From contig JAPYKE020000268.1 in the NCBI GenBank assembly GCA_028554795.2, positions 124,001-188,000 of the forward strand: DNA of 64,000 nucleotides. Reading direction: 5' to 3'. The first letter of the stretch is position 1; each line of letters begins with the position of its first letter. Below, piece after piece: positions 1 to 14,290 of the stretch. The notes beneath the pieces were generated by a model. The model saw nothing but the letters and a program-made list of their open reading frames with translations, was not told the origin of the DNA and did not search any database. Source of the stretch: Sinohyriopsis cumingii (taxonomy: Eukaryota > Mollusca > Bivalvia > Unionida > Unionidae). The translations under genes were made by a program, and so were the position numbers.

Positions 1-2868
1 ACTTACCGATGACTTTCTTATTATCATCGCAGTGGATGGTCTGGTCTGGTGGATATTCACTGAGGTCGAAACGTTCTCGATGCTGATATAGGTTCACGTA
101 GACAGCATCGTTGTAAAATTCGTACACTAGTGAGTCAGTATTGGTCATGAGAAGTGTGGCTTTCGTACTTGCGTTTGATGAAGTCGTAAGGAAACTCATG
201 CATGAGCATTTTGAAGAGATCGTTAAGAACCGTACCGACGTAGACAGGTTTGTCCAGAAAGAGAATATTTTTGCTTGATTCGATGGCGACGAGTTCTTTG
301 TCAATGATTTTCATGCTGTTCAATGCATCAGTGGCAACGAACTTATCTCGTCGTCGCTAGTTGTTAACGATTTACGATGTTCTTGCGAAGTCTGATGTTT
401 TCGATATTTTTTCCTAAGACGCTACTGTTCATGAGTTTTAAATAATCTATGTGAAGTTTCATCCACGGAAATTAAACTTGAGTACGTGATGCACTTTGTC
501 GAGAACGAGTGCATGCTGGAGAGCCTGTTCGAGTAGACGACAATGTATTTTGTAGGTATTTTTGTTTATGACTAGGATCAGGTAAGAATTGTTATACCTT
601 ATCGTCTCAGTGTCCGAAAGGATTCGTTGGTCGTAACTGTTCTGAAGACAACATCATGTTGTCCATGAGAACGGATTCAGCGCAGAAGGAATAATCGTTG
701 TGAGCGTCGTGAAGGGGTTTTGGATAGGTAAGATCGACCTCGACAAAATAGTCATCGTCGTCTTGATATCCTGCCTGCCTTTCCAGGAGAAATTGTTCTG
801 GGTTGATCCAATAAAAATCTCACTCGGGAAGGAGTTGTGACAAAGTCTACCAATAGAGATTGTTAGTCTCCAGGCCTAGGATATACACAGGTGGTTGAGT
901 GGGTCGTAGTTGTTCCTGTATATGTTGTTGGCCACAGCGCGTTTTTTAACTGATGACGGAGATACCTCCACGTGTCCTTTGTTCGGTGAACATGAACAAG
1001 TCTGGGTAGTGAAAATATCTAAGATCATCCCGTGTGCTTGAGCATGGTATCTCAGGAGAGTTTAGGTGATGAGAAATACCAGAGTGGATCGAGTTGGTAA
1101 TGGCTCAGTCATGTACGTCGGAAGTCTTCGAAGATATCTGCGAGCATGAGAACATCTGTTATGATATACATATTTTGATAATCTCCGAGATGTGACAGCT
1201 TAATTCGATCCATATCTGGCACGCGTATTTGTATTCTTCATGTGACTCCGGTCAGGATGAGTTGAGAATAAAAATCGCTTTGAGTTGAATCCTGAGGAGG
1301 CATCGATGTACTCGTAGGGATAGATTCCTTTTTGTTTGAGAAAATCGGCGTGGTGCCCAAATTTCTTGTCGAGGTATGAAAAATTGGGAGAGTGATTAAA
1401 GAGTTCTTCCTGCGACGTGGACATGAACTAAAACGAGACAATTAATTGGAAATGTCCAATGTGATCGACGTGTATTTTTTTCGAAATTGTTGGGGAAACA
1501 TTTGATCTGAGTTCCCACCGCGTAGAGAATGGGCTTGACTCGTGGATGATTGGGAGTTGCCACGTAGATTAAGAGCAATGGCGGAAAGGAATTCTGGATC
1601 CATGAGGCGTAAATTGCAGTCGGCGTAAGCAGCTCCTTCCAGATTTGGCACTGCTGAGCTGTCTTATGTTTCACATCTTTTGTTCGGTGAGTGAAATGAT
1701 CGGTGCTGGATTGTGTTTTTGATCTCCCGGATGCGTTTCCATGCCATCGCAAGTTACTCAAAAAACCACGGTATGCAATCACCGCCACGAAGCTGAAGAT
1801 ACTCCGACGACATGGATTCATCGGCGGAACAGCATATCTTAAACCAGATTAAGCATGGGACGTGGTTGTGTTCCACCTGAATGAAAGAGTGGCTAGGATC
1901 AGGTGATGGCTGTTCTACTTTCGATAGGGATGTAAGACGTATAAGCGTATTTCTTGTGATAATGTCCGAACTTGAGAGTGTCATCGTGTGGCATCTTCAC
2001 CGTATGTAATTCTTGGCAGTACCCCGACGAGATGTGTTCTTGAAGTCGTGCGGGTAGTGGAAAGCACTGTAAGCAACGCTAACAGATATAACCATTATTC
2101 GTATGCTGTGTGTACTGAGATCGACATAGCCGACCGAAGACTTTGATGTACATGAAGTGGTCTTGATAATGAAGTAAATTGATACTGCGTTGTGAGGCTG
2201 TTTTTGAGATCAGCAATAGATAGATTACGAACTGCTTATCGTCTTCCTTTTTGTCATCAAGCCTGAAGACGTTGATGGAAATAAAGTCCTTCGTTGAACG
2301 ATTCTAGTTTTCGAACGTGTTTGACCGCTTCTCAAAAGGTAATTCCGCATGTTTTAAGGATATAAAAATACGGTTTGTTCTTGAAAGCGATCTTTATTAT
2401 CCTGAGCGAAATGTAGCGTAGAAAGTGTAGCCCACACAAGATAGTAGTTGTCGTTGTTTTGACGTTGATGCAAGCTTTGGTGGTCAAGACGAATTTGGAA
2501 AGAGACACGTACCTACTTCTACGCAACGGTGTGAATTTAGTAGTGTGATAAAAGATAGAATTGACTCCGGCGAAGATCCAAACCGATACTGAATCTTGAT
2601 AATCTTTGACTGATGAACGGCCATGTGATATAGACGATGTGAATGAAATCATCACTGTCATGAGCGACTTGGATCGCATCCACACATAGATGCTTTTGAG
2701 TTCCTTGACGAGAAGAATGATGATGGCAACTCAGGGTTCGGTGACGGTTTGGGCACTCACTTCTACCTGTGCTGTGGGAGGTAGAATCCGCTGAAGGAGT
2801 GGTTTGACGACTCCACGCTGAAGCACGTTGGAATGATCGTAAGTAAATCTTGTGTCAGCACCTCCGTA
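1..2868 (-). pseudogene. Polinton-type protein-primed DNA polymerase B, remnant (element A)
   Basis: This is a broken family-B DNA polymerase of the Polinton/Maverick type, which would copy the element's linear DNA by protein priming. Reading on the minus strand in shifting frames, I see a segment with KACIN (about 2460), a segment with SADESMSSEYLQLRG (about 1800), FGHHADFLKQKGIYPYEYID (about 1330), which matches the conserved RKGVYPYEYVDS stretch of this family, an NNLY motif A region (about 870) and the palm region with FPYDFIKRKY and TNTDSLVYE (about 150). Motif C normally reads DTDS; here the first Asp is Asn, so catalysis would be lost even without the frameshifts. Every part aligns with the better copy at 36.65-39.6 kb at roughly 80% by eye; homology stops near 2868. 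The C-terminal end lies outside the window. Confidence 0.85.
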
Positions 2869-3029
2869 TCGTTATGTTTTATTCGTAGCAATATTTAATC
2901 GCACGGATATTTTTACGACCACAGCGTCGACACACTTGGAGTTGACTTTGAACACCTTACTGACATCCCAAGGAGGATTTTATTATTGGACGCCCACGCT
3001 TGATCTATGCATAATGCGGAGCGCATTAC

Positions 3030-3290
3030 TGTCTCGTGCAAGATCTGCTGCACTTCTCCGTACTATCCTACGGCAGCCACACACACACCAGTGTCCCACG
3101 TATAAGCTTCGAGCTATATAATACACAGTCAATTTTTATGTCACAAAACGAACAAGTTATTAGGGAAAGGAATACAGGACTATTATATAGCATCTCCGCT
3201 GTAAAGATTGACCAAAATGTTGCCAAAAGTTACAAATTAACAAACAGAGAAACAAATACTTGAATATTATACAGCATCTACACTGGTGCA
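3030..3290 (+). repeat. Inverted copy of the polymerase-upstream repeat region of element B
   Basis: This stretch is nearly the reverse complement of 40200-40480, the region upstream of the polymerase of element B. Shared pieces include TTGCACTTCTCCGTACTA-like sequence, GAGCTATATAATACACA, TTTTTATGTCACAAAA and GCATCTCCGCTG. In element B the sequence lies upstream of minus-strand genes; here it faces the other way relative to the polymerase remnant, so an inversion or a separate repeat insertion is needed to explain it. The open frame across it (3036-3263) is not convincing as a gene. Confidence 0.7.
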
Positions 3291-5590
3291 AGACTAAACA
3301 AACTACGACCATATGTGCTAAATACATAAATACAACGTGTGCTTAGTTACCTGTACTCACCCATTTTACACCAATTACTAAGGTTAAGTGCCGGTCCTAG
3401 AACGAGAATACAAAAGTACACACAAATCAGAAAAAATTGGGTTGAAGGATGCTTGACCACACAAATACAAACAGTAAAAAAAATCGCAATCTCCTGTTAG
3501 GCTCCTATCTGACTATCTGACGAGTGCAATATATTTGCCATTGTAACATACCCACCACTGTACATCTCATTCTGAACAACAGATCCCAACAATCATCATC
3601 GTTCTTAATACTACTACTACTACTAATAACAATAATAATAATAACAATAAATATAATCATAATAATAATATTACTAGTACCTAAAACTTTATTTCAAGAA
3701 GAAGCTCCTTTGGTCTGCAGTTCAATCTTTCAAGAGGCGTTCTACAACGACTTGTGTACAGTTATCTATATACATATTGTTTTCAGGAAGAGATGTCTTT
3801 TGACAACTAATGCGATTATATAATGTGTGTATGTGCAGACGAATGAAATCACGTATTGATGTATATGTGTCTGGCTTAAAGCGACTATTCATTTGCTCTA
3901 TTAAGCGACATATGTGTTACATGAGATACACACCTCTCTCAACAAAACTGGACACATACGAATATATTGATGTATATGTGTCTGTGTGTAAGCGACGGTT
4001 CATTTGCCTCAATGAAGAGCCATTCTGATAGGACTTTTCTAAATACTCCGAGACTAGGTCTGATCCACAAGATCTTTCTGCGGTTTAGAATAAATGGATC
4101 ATACATGTTATTCCACTTCCCTCTCTGTACTTGTCAATACTTATATCAAATCCAGACAAGTTCGACATTCTACCCTTATATATCTCAGTAAACTAATATT
4201 TTTTTCAGGTGTGAAAATATAAGCATATAGCTAATAATAGTTATCCAAGTCAGGTAGGGATTGTGTCAGTTATATACGTCAGGTAGGGATTGTGTAATTA
4301 AGACATCACGCTATTCAGTACTAAATATACAAATAAACCGCAAACTTATTCACCTCATCACAGCCCTTTACACATTTCATAACATTACGGTTTGTGAACC
4401 AACCACCATCGGCACATCGCCTAAATGTAATATAACTTGTCAATATCCATCATCTATGGCAATTTCAAAATACCTATTACTGGCAGAACCTTTTTGGAAA
4501 GGACTGACTGTTTCCTGGTCGAATCTTCAGTTATTTCACCTATGATAACGCTAGAGTGCATTGGAGGTACTCTTGACTTTTGTGTTCATAAGGTGAGGCT
4601 CACTGACCGAATAACCGTTTCTGAAACAAATGTGGATGGCTTGCACTGTGGTAAAGAAGAGAGCTTTTAATTCTGGAATCATAAAGTCAATCATTTAAGC
4701 ATTTTTCATTTTTTATTGTCTTTGAGCTACCTTTGCAAAATAGAATTGGTTATTTCGTGCCAATAAATGGGACCGAAGTGTTTAACCGAACAAAACATCG
4801 AGACAGATGATATAGGCTCGTATCACCGTTATCAACACCTATGATCTTTTGATTACGAAGGGGTTACTACTAAGCGAGCTGCTGCCAAGAATATTGATAT
4901 TTTCAATTTTGGACCTGAGAATGTGTATTATGTATCTCTACCCGCGTCACACAATGAGCAAGAAAAACAATATCTCCCTATACATACAAATCTGCATTGA
5001 TTTGAACTGATGCAAACATATCTAAGAGACGAATTTTTCATTACTATTTAGAACGTTGGGATAGAAAGGAGGAAAATAAAAAATCAGAATAATTTGCATT
5101 GTGTCCACTATGTATCCTCTCCTTAAAGGTGATGAACTACACTCATTTTGTAAAGAATCTACGGTGAATAATGCACGTAAATGTCAGTGACCAAGTTAAT
5201 GAAAAGAAACTACTTTAATTCCAATTACAACATATATGTTACATGAAGTACACACCTCTGTCAACAGAACTGGGCCGACACTGGGTGAAAACACTGGTGG
5301 CAGAAACACATCTACATTGGGTTTCCATATCAAACAGCCATTTGAAAAACGTATATGTTCATATAGTGCTTTCACATATAACGTTGTCTGACAGTTGTGT
5401 TGTTGTGGTTTTGCTGCAACTAGAATCTGTGAGTGTCAAATGATGCATTCATCCATGCAATACTCTGATACACGGGCATACAATGTCGCACAAAGGGTGA
5501 AGTCATTCATGTATATGATATTCGCTTAAACATCATTTTCATGATGCTCCCATGTAGTACGTATGGGTATAACATCATTTTATTCCTTCT
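3291..5590. other. Non-coding stretch with small repeats
   Basis: I see no gene here. It holds an ACT/AAT microsatellite at about 3609-3675, a tandem duplication of about 110 bp containing GATGTATATGTGTCTG (about 3858 and 3968), a direct repeat GTCAGGTAGGGATTGTGT at about 4250 and 4279, and a motif ACACACCTCT(C/G)TCAACA(A/G)AACTGG repeated at about 3929 and 5249. Short open frames are present but have no recognisable domains. Confidence 0.6.
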
Positions 5591-5599
5591 TAATGCATT

Positions 5600-5850
5600 T
5601 GAGTCGGGGTGGTGGGGTTGTCGAGTGGTCTAGAGAAGTTCGTCTTAACTGATCATCTCACCTCTCTCTGCATGGGTTCGAATCTCTAGTGCTGTTACTG
5701 TGTGTATATGATTAAGGTGCCCGTAGCTTCCAGTATATGTTGATTTGTACTGGGATTTCATCCGGGTGCTTCCTTCACCTTTTATACTGACCGCAATGTA
5801 TCTCACATCTCTCGCTGAGAAATGGCTTAAAACCCCAAACCAACAATAAA
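5600..5850 (+). repeat. tRNA-derived SINE
   Basis: A tRNA-like head is visible: an A-box-like stretch GTCGAGTGGTCTAGAG (about 5620) and a B-box-like GGGTTCGAATCTC (about 5670-5682). A body follows and ends near AAAACCCCAAACCAACAATA, a 3' end type common in molluscan SINEs. It has no CCA end and no clean cloverleaf, so it is a retroposon rather than a tRNA gene. Confidence 0.7.
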
Positions 5851-7780
5851 TTGTATTTGTAACCCCTGCTATTATGGCACGTTTGTGTATGAGTGTCCAC
5901 ATAGTTCCTAACACTTAGCAACAAAAAAAAAAAAGAAAGAAAAAAGGTACATTTTCTATAGTTGTTTCAAAGAAATATTAGAAGTAATGAAGCTAAACAA
6001 TATTGGTATCAGGAGTTTTGTTGTGGATTGACTGGTGCTTAACGGCTAAATTGTTTGGAAATGATAATGAATATACAAAATGTTCTTGTTTTATATTTTA
6101 TAAACATACGTATAAATCAGCTTTTATAGCTTATTATTCATTCGTCAGAGGTCGGTGAAAACTTTCCCCATAAGAATCCGAAATGAATCAGAGTAGGAGT
6201 TCTACAAACCATGTCCAGTACTTTTTGTGTAGTGCATAGTATTGGGATGCAGTATTAGTCTTGAGTCTACAGGTCAAACAGCAGACGATCGATGGATGTT
6301 GAAAACCAACGTTAAAGCACCTTAGCAAAAGACGGATCAAATCTAAGGATCATGAAGTAGCTGCAGTAGGAAGAAAAGACCGACCATTAGCGTACCTTAA
6401 ATCCCGCATGGGATCCCCTTGTCAATCCATCTGGAGTATATTTATATGGATGGAGCTAGTCTATGTTTTCAGTGATTTACCATGTTCGACATCTGAAGAT
6501 GCAAATGTCTACAGATCACTTTTCTACCACAATGTTTGCTTGAACTATTGGCCTTTGTACGTGCAGCTTGATGTAGTGCATACCAGAATATTATGAATGC
6601 GACGGCTGTCAAAGTTTATGTTTACCAACATTAAAATTCGAAGATGCGCATATCACGAAATTAGTATTTTCTGCAATTTGTTACAAAAATTCGATTGTTT
6701 TCTTACAATGTCATATTTTTGAACATTCAAATATTGGTGCAGTTTTTGCTACAATACTCTAAAATTTGTGTAAGTATTGTGTGAAAATGGTATAGATATG
6801 AAACCATTTTGTCTACACTTTGTGGATTTTTAAAAAACAGCCATAATTGACCACGGTGTCTAGTATGTGTAATTGCTTGCATTTTCGCACATATTTCCAT
6901 AACAAATATGGATCTCGACATTTTTGCCTTATTTTGTCCACTAAAATCGATGGAAATAATAAGACATTGAATTCTCTTCATCAATAACAAATATCTATTC
7001 GAGAGAAAAAAGTCGATTCTAGCCGAAGTTTTAATCTATACTGGTTATAGTCCAGGAGCGCTAATTCGATAGCATGTCATCAATACATCCATTATCACGC
7101 TCATCCTAAACTATACCGAGAATTGCTATGAAAGTTAACACACTGGCATCCCATGTTCTAGCTGGTCCTAAATGAAAAAGGTGCGATATGAACATATTTA
7201 ATCGCTAACACAGAGGCCATCTCTATAGAGTTATTTGATTTTTAATGTGCCTATACTGATATTGCTCACAATATTAATTATGTAGATGTAGATTTGTTTC
7301 GAGATTTTGTATGGCTTTGTCGCTACATAGTGTAGGATGGATTGTTGGCATTGGCCAACAGTTTACTATAGCTGCTCCTCAACTGTTTGGAGAATTGCCA
7401 TGAAAGTTAACACATAAGCCATTTTTCAAATCGTTTTATTGCTATTACTCTTAAATGGATGGCAATATGAGTATGTGGTTTCACCTGAAGACTTGATAAC
7501 ATCTAGTACGTTCGAAATGTTAACAGAGTCAGTGATGACCAATATGGCTACCATGGCAACCATCATAAACATTGTTATTTCTCTATGGTGACAAACTAAG
7601 TAACAGAAAAAGCAAAGCCAACAAGTTTGTAAAACTTAACAAAAATAGTAATTATTAAATTTATGAATGAAAGTGTGAGAGAAACTTACAGTATTATGAA
7701 GTGGATTCAAACTAATTTGTTCCTTATAAATTTACAAACCAGAAATGTATTGGTTCTCTAAGAAGTGTGACATTGTTAAA
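5851..7780. other. Non-coding AT-rich stretch
   Basis: No gene is seen. An A-rich tract sits at 5923-5945. Two diverged copies of a motif containing GAGAATTGC(T/C)ATGAAAGTTAACACA occur near 7118 and 7390, suggesting an old tandem duplication of about 270 bp. Confidence 0.55.
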
Positions 7781-9765
7781 ATGGTATTATTTATTGTCTA
7801 ATGAATTCAGTACTAAGCCAGATACCAAATATACTGCATACCATAGTTTGTATGCATTTCTTGATAAGAATAGTGGCCGATATAGTTTACATAGTTTAGT
7901 TTAACATAGTTCTTCTCCAGTGCAAACGACAAATTTGTTTTTTTTTTACCATTGAACCCTGATTGTATTTTGCTCTTTAAACGTTCATCTTTACGAAGAA
8001 ATGTTTTATCATTTGTAAACATGTCAAGTTGAATGGATTTGTTTGTACATGAAGTTTTGAACCATTTCATTTTTAAGTTACCCCCCCCAAATATTCGTGT
8101 TTTTTGTTAACTAGCTAACTGAAAATATATCTTAAAGCGTAAGATACTTAAACAATGATCTGTCCCAGAATATACAGCGAATAACATTTACTTTTGAAAT
8201 TTGTTATTCTGTCCCAATATATATGGTAAATTATGCACGCAGACAGATTCATAAACAAAATAGTCTTTGATGTTTTCATTCTTTGTGCAGCTAGTGGATT
8301 TTCATTTATGACAAAATATGACATCATTCACAGCCCACAAAGTTAAATAACCATGAACATGTATTTTACAATAATCCCAAAATATAAACGAATTCCCAAG
8401 ATCACACAGCTTTCATAAAAGTGAACATTCATAGTGCTGAAACTTATTAGCGGTCTATTGCGTAGGTTGAACAGAAATTCATTATGTATTACATCGCCTA
8501 TTCAATGTGTATTTTCCCATGTCAAAATTCATTGCTACTGCGACCTAATTGATATTTGTCATCTATTTGCAACTATAGGTGAAATATGTGTTTACAATAT
8601 ACAAAAGTCTGTACAAATGTGAACAAGATGCTTTCTTTTAAATGAGTTACTTTTTCATCACATTAAATAACCATGGTGCCACGTTGGATGCCATATTTCT
8701 GACATAAATTATGATCTTACTTGGGATATATGCCGATATTATTAAACTCATGGGCGAGTTGAACAATGAACATGATATGTACATTCTAGAGAAGTGATCT
8801 TCCTTTTAATTGGCTGAAATTATTGCCACTCTATGGGAGAAATTTCTGATCAAATTTGAGTCAACCCTGGAACACATACATGTAACTCTATGATCGAGGA
8901 TGCATCCCACAGTGAGTGAGATCTATGCATATCACTGAGGTAATCTTCTATCTGATTGGCTGATCTTGTTACTGCTCTGGAGGCCAGTTTTGGTCAGATT
9001 TGGAATGTATGCGTATCATAGTCGAGATCTCTGACATTTTCAATATTTAACAATATGGAAGTATAGTATTGAGGCGATCTTGCATCTTATTAGTTTAGCT
9101 TGTTGACACTTCGAGTCATATTTTTATATAAGTTCGATTGAACTTGACAGGATTGTTTTACGTTTACTGTTTTATTTTATGTTATGTTTCGATGCATATG
9201 CCGATATATAGTTTACTATTTGTTTTAATTCATTTTGAATTTATGATAGAATATTTTGCCGTAAAAAGTTCTAATTATGATATTCGTTAATATTGATTGC
9301 TGTATGCCCTAAACATTGTATAGACATGTATAAAATATACCTCGAACATCTATATCTATATCTAGATGTATTATTGAAATACAATAAACACGGTGTAATT
9401 AGCCTATGGAACATATATGTTACCGTTGAATTATGCATAAAGTAAACAATATATTTATTTGCGTAGTTTGTAGACAATTTTATCCTGATTAAGGAAATCT
9501 TAATTTTAATGTGCGCACTTTTTATTGCTTTGTCGAAGCATATCATGACATTTAAATGATCAGGAAATCTAGATGTAAAATAAAATATTGTGGTTTGCAT
9601 CTGTTTATCTGTCCGGACATAGAGTATTGATGATGTAACTTGCTCTGTAAGGATGTACAGCATGACAATGGAATACTTATAATTAGTAGAAAATAGCATT
9701 CATTGAAACATCGCTCTAAATAACTTTACTTTAATTTTTGAAATTAATAAAATCCAAAATAAACT
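7780..9765 (+). repeat. Diverged tandem unit of the large duplicated block
   Basis: This stretch aligns along its whole length with 9766-11540 and with 52352-54130. Landmarks in order are TATTGTCTAATGAATTCAG (about 7793), ATACTGCATACCATAGTTTG, TGTCCCAGAATATACAGCG, TATATATGGTAAAT, GTGCAGCTAGTGGATTTTCA and GAAGTATAGTATTG. It is clearly more diverged than those two copies are from each other. No reading frame is conserved between the copies, so it appears non-coding. Confidence 0.75.
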
Positions 9766-11959
9766 TAGATTATAATATTGTCTAATGAATGCAGTTCTAA
9801 AACAGATAATATACTGCATGCAATAATTTACTTGCAATTCTTGATACGAATAGAGGCACTATAAAGAAAAAAAGTCTGAATTTAACAGAGTGCAAACGAC
9901 TAGAGTTTCCACTATTGGACTCTAATTATATTTTGCTCTTTAAAAGTTTTATTTGGAAGATGTGTAAAAAAAACTGTTTTTTGTTTTATCATCTTTATAA
10001 AATTTCACGTTAAATGGATTTGTTTATATATGCAAGTTTCGAACAATTACTTTTCTAAATCGACAACAATACCAGCTAAGCATCATTGTTATAACTGAAA
10101 TGATATCCTAAGACGTATGACTCGAAAACAATTTTTTTTGTCCCAGAATATACAATGCACAACAGTTACGTTGGAACTTAATGTATTCTATCCCCCAGCA
10201 TATATGGTAAATACTTTACACATATATACGCATTCTCACAGACAACATTCTTCGATGTTTTACTTCTATGTGCAGCTGGTGGATTTTCATTTTTGGAAAC
10301 ATAGAGGGCCCCATACACAGTCCACAAAGTTAATTATCTATTAGCATGTAAATTTTCAATAAACGAATAAGATAAATGACTTCACAATATTATATTGCTT
10401 TCAAAAAGGTGAGCATTCTTAGTGTGTTCTCAGTCATCAGCTGTCTATTATTCAACTTGAGAGGAAAACTTACAACGTATTACCTCGTCTTTTCAATTTG
10501 TCTCTTCCCTGGTCAATAGGGCATGTAATTGCTATGTAATTCACACTTCTGATCCATTGTCAACCAAACGTGAAATATGTGTTGATAACATAAAAACGTA
10601 TGTACAAATTTGATGATGAACAAAATGTTTGCATGTGTTAACAAGTTACTTTTGCATCTGGTTGAATAACCATGATATCTCGTTGGAGGCCATATTTCCA
10701 AAACTTATTATGTTCTTACTTGGTATATATGCCGATATTATTGAACTCATGGATGATTTAAAAAATGAACACGATCAATACATTCTATTTAAGTGCTCTT
10801 GCATTTGAATGGCCGAAATTACTAGCACTCTGTGGGCCATATTTCTGATCCAATTTGAATCAAACAATACATATATACATGTACCTCTGTGCTCGAATGT
10901 GCGTTCCATAATGAGTGAAATCTATGCATATCACTAAGGTAATCTTGTAAGTGAATATCTGAAATTGTTACTATTGAAGAGGTCAAATATATTTGGAATG
11001 TATGCTTATCATAATCAAGATCTCTGACAATTTAGACAATAAGCAATATACATGCATATTATTGGGTTGATATTGTTGCCACTCTGCGAGCCGTATTTTT
11101 GATATAATTTTGATAAAACGTGACAAAACGGTTATACTTTTACTCTTCTATTATATACTATGTTTCGGCAAATATACAGATATATAGCTTATTATTTGTT
11201 TTAATTTATTTTGTATTTAAGATGGAATATTTGGCTGTAAAACGTTTTAATTATGATACGTGCTGATATGGATTGCTGAATACATTGTACTTGGTACAGT
11301 CAGTGTAGAAACTATAATTCGAACATGTCTGTTATTGTTATACTATAAACACGGTGTAATCAGTCTATAGACTGTACTTGAAACATATACCATTGCTATT
11401 CAATTGTGTACAAAGTTAATAGTACATATGTTTGTGTTGTGGACGAAATATTATGCTGATTAAGGAAATGTTAATTTCAATTTACATTCTTTTATAGCTT
11501 TGTCTAAGCATAACGTGTTATGACATTTACATACTGCTCACGTTAAAAAGCCAATGTTTTTCTTCCTTTTCCATCCTCATTTTGTCAACAATTTACACAA
11601 TGCCCCACATACTTCAATTACAGTTTATCGTATCTTCCTTCCTGTGTCTCTTCTCTTCTTTACCAGCACTTTCGTTTGCTCATGTTTGTGTTTCATGTAG
11701 CGAATCAAAATGTTATATTTTAACACTTGATTAAGACTAATCAAGACTTTTTGAAATTATTGTCGTTTAAACTCTTTCATCGACCATGTATTCACGAATA
11801 CGGTTTCACATTTTTGTATTAAAGGAGACGAACATTATAGGCGATTGGCTTTTGTTCGAATCCTGTATTGTCGTTGTCGTACACTCATTAATCTCCACAA
11901 CGAGATTTACGAAACAAATACATGTCAAAGGTAAAAGCATCGTTTAACAAAATGTGTGT

Positions 11960-12260
11960 GTGCGTGTGATTAGGATCTTTAACGTAGTTGTAGCATTTTT
12001 TCCAGTCATATTGCTACGATGTCAGCAGTGAGGCAGTTTATAATGATGTCTAGTACTGAGGCATTATGTTGCACACATGTAACATCATGTCCCACCCAGT
12101 CACATTATCATGACACCGGGTCAACCTGTCCTAGCATTAATCTGTTAATGCTGAGCGCCAAGCGAGGCAGCTGCTAGCACCATTTGTATAAGTCTTTGGT
12201 TCGAACTCGCTACCCGTATCCGACGAGGGACGCTCTCACCACTTAGGTCACTGGAGCAGT
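11960..12260 (-). repeat. tRNA-derived SINE with Meta-SINE-like central region
   Basis: On the minus strand a tRNA-like head (CCTAAGTGGTGAGAGCGTCC, then GCGAGTTCGAACC) is followed by a body containing GCTGCCTCGCTTGGCGCTCA, CCCGGTGTCATGATAATGTG and a tail resembling GACTGGAAAAAATGCTAC. The same insertion is present in copy 2 of the block (54560-54850), so it was there before the duplication. Confidence 0.75.
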
Positions 12261-12660
12261 TTTAGGGAAATGAAACCACTTACATTATAAAACCAATTAC
12301 TAATATCGTTTTACACACCTTTTATTGAAATATTTTCACAAATGGCCTCAGGGTAACTAGTTCCCGCTTCATTTGATTTAATTATAAAACAAATCTTCGG
12401 TGTTAAATCCAAGATAACCAAATGAGGTGCTGTTACGTTCTAAACATACAAAGAAAATGATCAAAACAATTTACAGTGGATATAAAGTCTTATAGTTGTC
12501 TAAATGGTTGGTGTATGTTGTATGCATTTTCGTATTGTATATATGTTGTAGATAGAAAGCATCAACGGAATCAACGAAATCATGCAGGGTAAGCAAAAGA
12601 TTTATAAAACAATAGGATGTTTTGACAATACGTACGAATAAGAGACTGCGAAAGAATAAA

Positions 12661-12718
<58 letters not shown>
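12661..12718. repeat. (TA)n microsatellite
   Basis: A pure TA run. It sits where copy 2 of the duplicated block has 1.9 kb more sequence that itself contains TA runs, so it may mark a deletion between two such runs. Confidence 0.95.
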
Positions 12719-12720
<2 letters not shown>

Positions 12721-13864
12721 ATAAAGAGAAAAAGAGAAAGTGGTGAATTAGCTTGCGTGATCAACATTGGGTTCCTCTAGCTGCAACATAGTAGTCCTTT
12801 CTGCAAATGCGTCGTTTTGGATCAAAGCATTTCATAAAACGACATATGTTTCCAGTAGCAGTCTTTAAAATAAAATATAAAACTAGGTAAGGCTTGAAGT
12901 GTCTGAGTTCACATAACCAGCCACTAAGTCGAATTTTTTTAGTCTAGAGCTATGTTCTTATGATTGCAAAACTCACAAGCAGGGTTCTATTCCTGATGAC
13001 TGTACGTAAAGAATGTAACATTTGGTAAACAGCCTATAACTTCTGTTAGTCTTATAGGATAGCTAACTTCGTTGTAGTGCATTTTAGGTCATGATGGCGG
13101 GAAGAATATGTCTCTCAATTGTCTGTTGTTAACTGGATTTTGCTTTAATTTTCTTTTTAAACTCTAATCAACAAATATTCTCAATATCCAATTTGTTAAC
13201 GAGTCACCAACACTATATTTTGTGATGTGTGACTAGACTCCGCGTAACCCAGATTTCCTTTTGGAATTACTCTACCTGTTGAAGTTTGAATTCAGTAAAG
13301 GGATCAGATTCCTGCTAAACTGTTAAACTCTGGCCCATAATCCTTGTGGGTCTTGCTGTAAAACGTTGTATTTTAGTGGGTTTTCATATTTCGTGGTTTG
13401 CATAAAACTAACATTCATATTCGGAGGTGTCTGATTTCGTGGATTTCTTATTTTTAAGAAAAATACGATGCAAGTGTATCTGTGTAAGGTTACTGTTATA
13501 GCTACATTCATTTTTATGTGCGATCGATCAGAATTAATACGCACTGCATGTATTAATTTGGGTATTTACGTCATGCATTGATAACTTCTGGCGTAAAAGG
13601 GGTGATGTGAAATAAAACCTGACCTTTCCATTCTTGGGCTAACACATCAAAACCACTATTGTAACGTGATGTAATTAGGTTCTCACGTGCTTGAAAGTCC
13701 GCTATTAAAGTATACAGTTCTAATAATTACGGATTAGGCGATTGTACAAAACCAATGACTGTAAACCAGACAAGAGTGCCAACACGGATGCAGGGACCCA
13801 ATTGTTTGGGGCGACCTTGATCTTGTGTGTGTGTTGTGTGTGCGTCTTGTGCGTGCGTGTGTGA

Positions 13865-13960
13865 TTTAGATTTTTAACATTGTTTTAACACCTTTAGTCA
13901 TATCGATACGATGTCTTTAGCATGTAGCATGTCACTTGACTTGTTTTATTATGGAAACTG
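13865..13960 (-). repeat. SINE tail fragment
   Basis: GATTTAGATTTTTAACATTG and CATATCGATACGATGTC resemble, on the minus strand, the 3' tail of the Meta-SINE-like elements in this window (compare about 11985-12025). A truncated counterpart lies near 58290 in copy 2. Confidence 0.45.
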
Positions 13961-14290
13961 TTGATGGTAACCTCTCAAACTGCTAACGTCAACCTGTCAA
14001 AAATAAATATAAAGTTATTAACATGGAATTCATATCACTGAATACGTTTATTTATTTCTATTTATAACTGCAATGCTGACGAAGGGAATTCCAAATAGGA
14101 TATGAGGTATATAGATCTAGTATTGATTTATATATGTGATCATAAAAGTAAATAATGAACTCATATTAGTAGAGGATACAATGTATGTCCCAGCGACATT
14201 CTTGTTCATAAGGTGTAGTAGCATAAGTTTTATTTCAGTTGGATCATTTGATAATGAATATAACCCAATATACGAGTTTTATCATTGTAG

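Noticed and set aside
8434..9699. Frames such as 8434-8622 and 9271-9699 as genes
   Set aside because: They are not kept in the homologous units at 9766-11540 and 52352-54130, so the sequence is probably non-coding.
12180..12245. tRNA-like sequences here and in the other SINEs as tRNA genes
   Set aside because: Boxes A and B are recognisable, but the cloverleaf is incomplete and each is fused to a SINE body.
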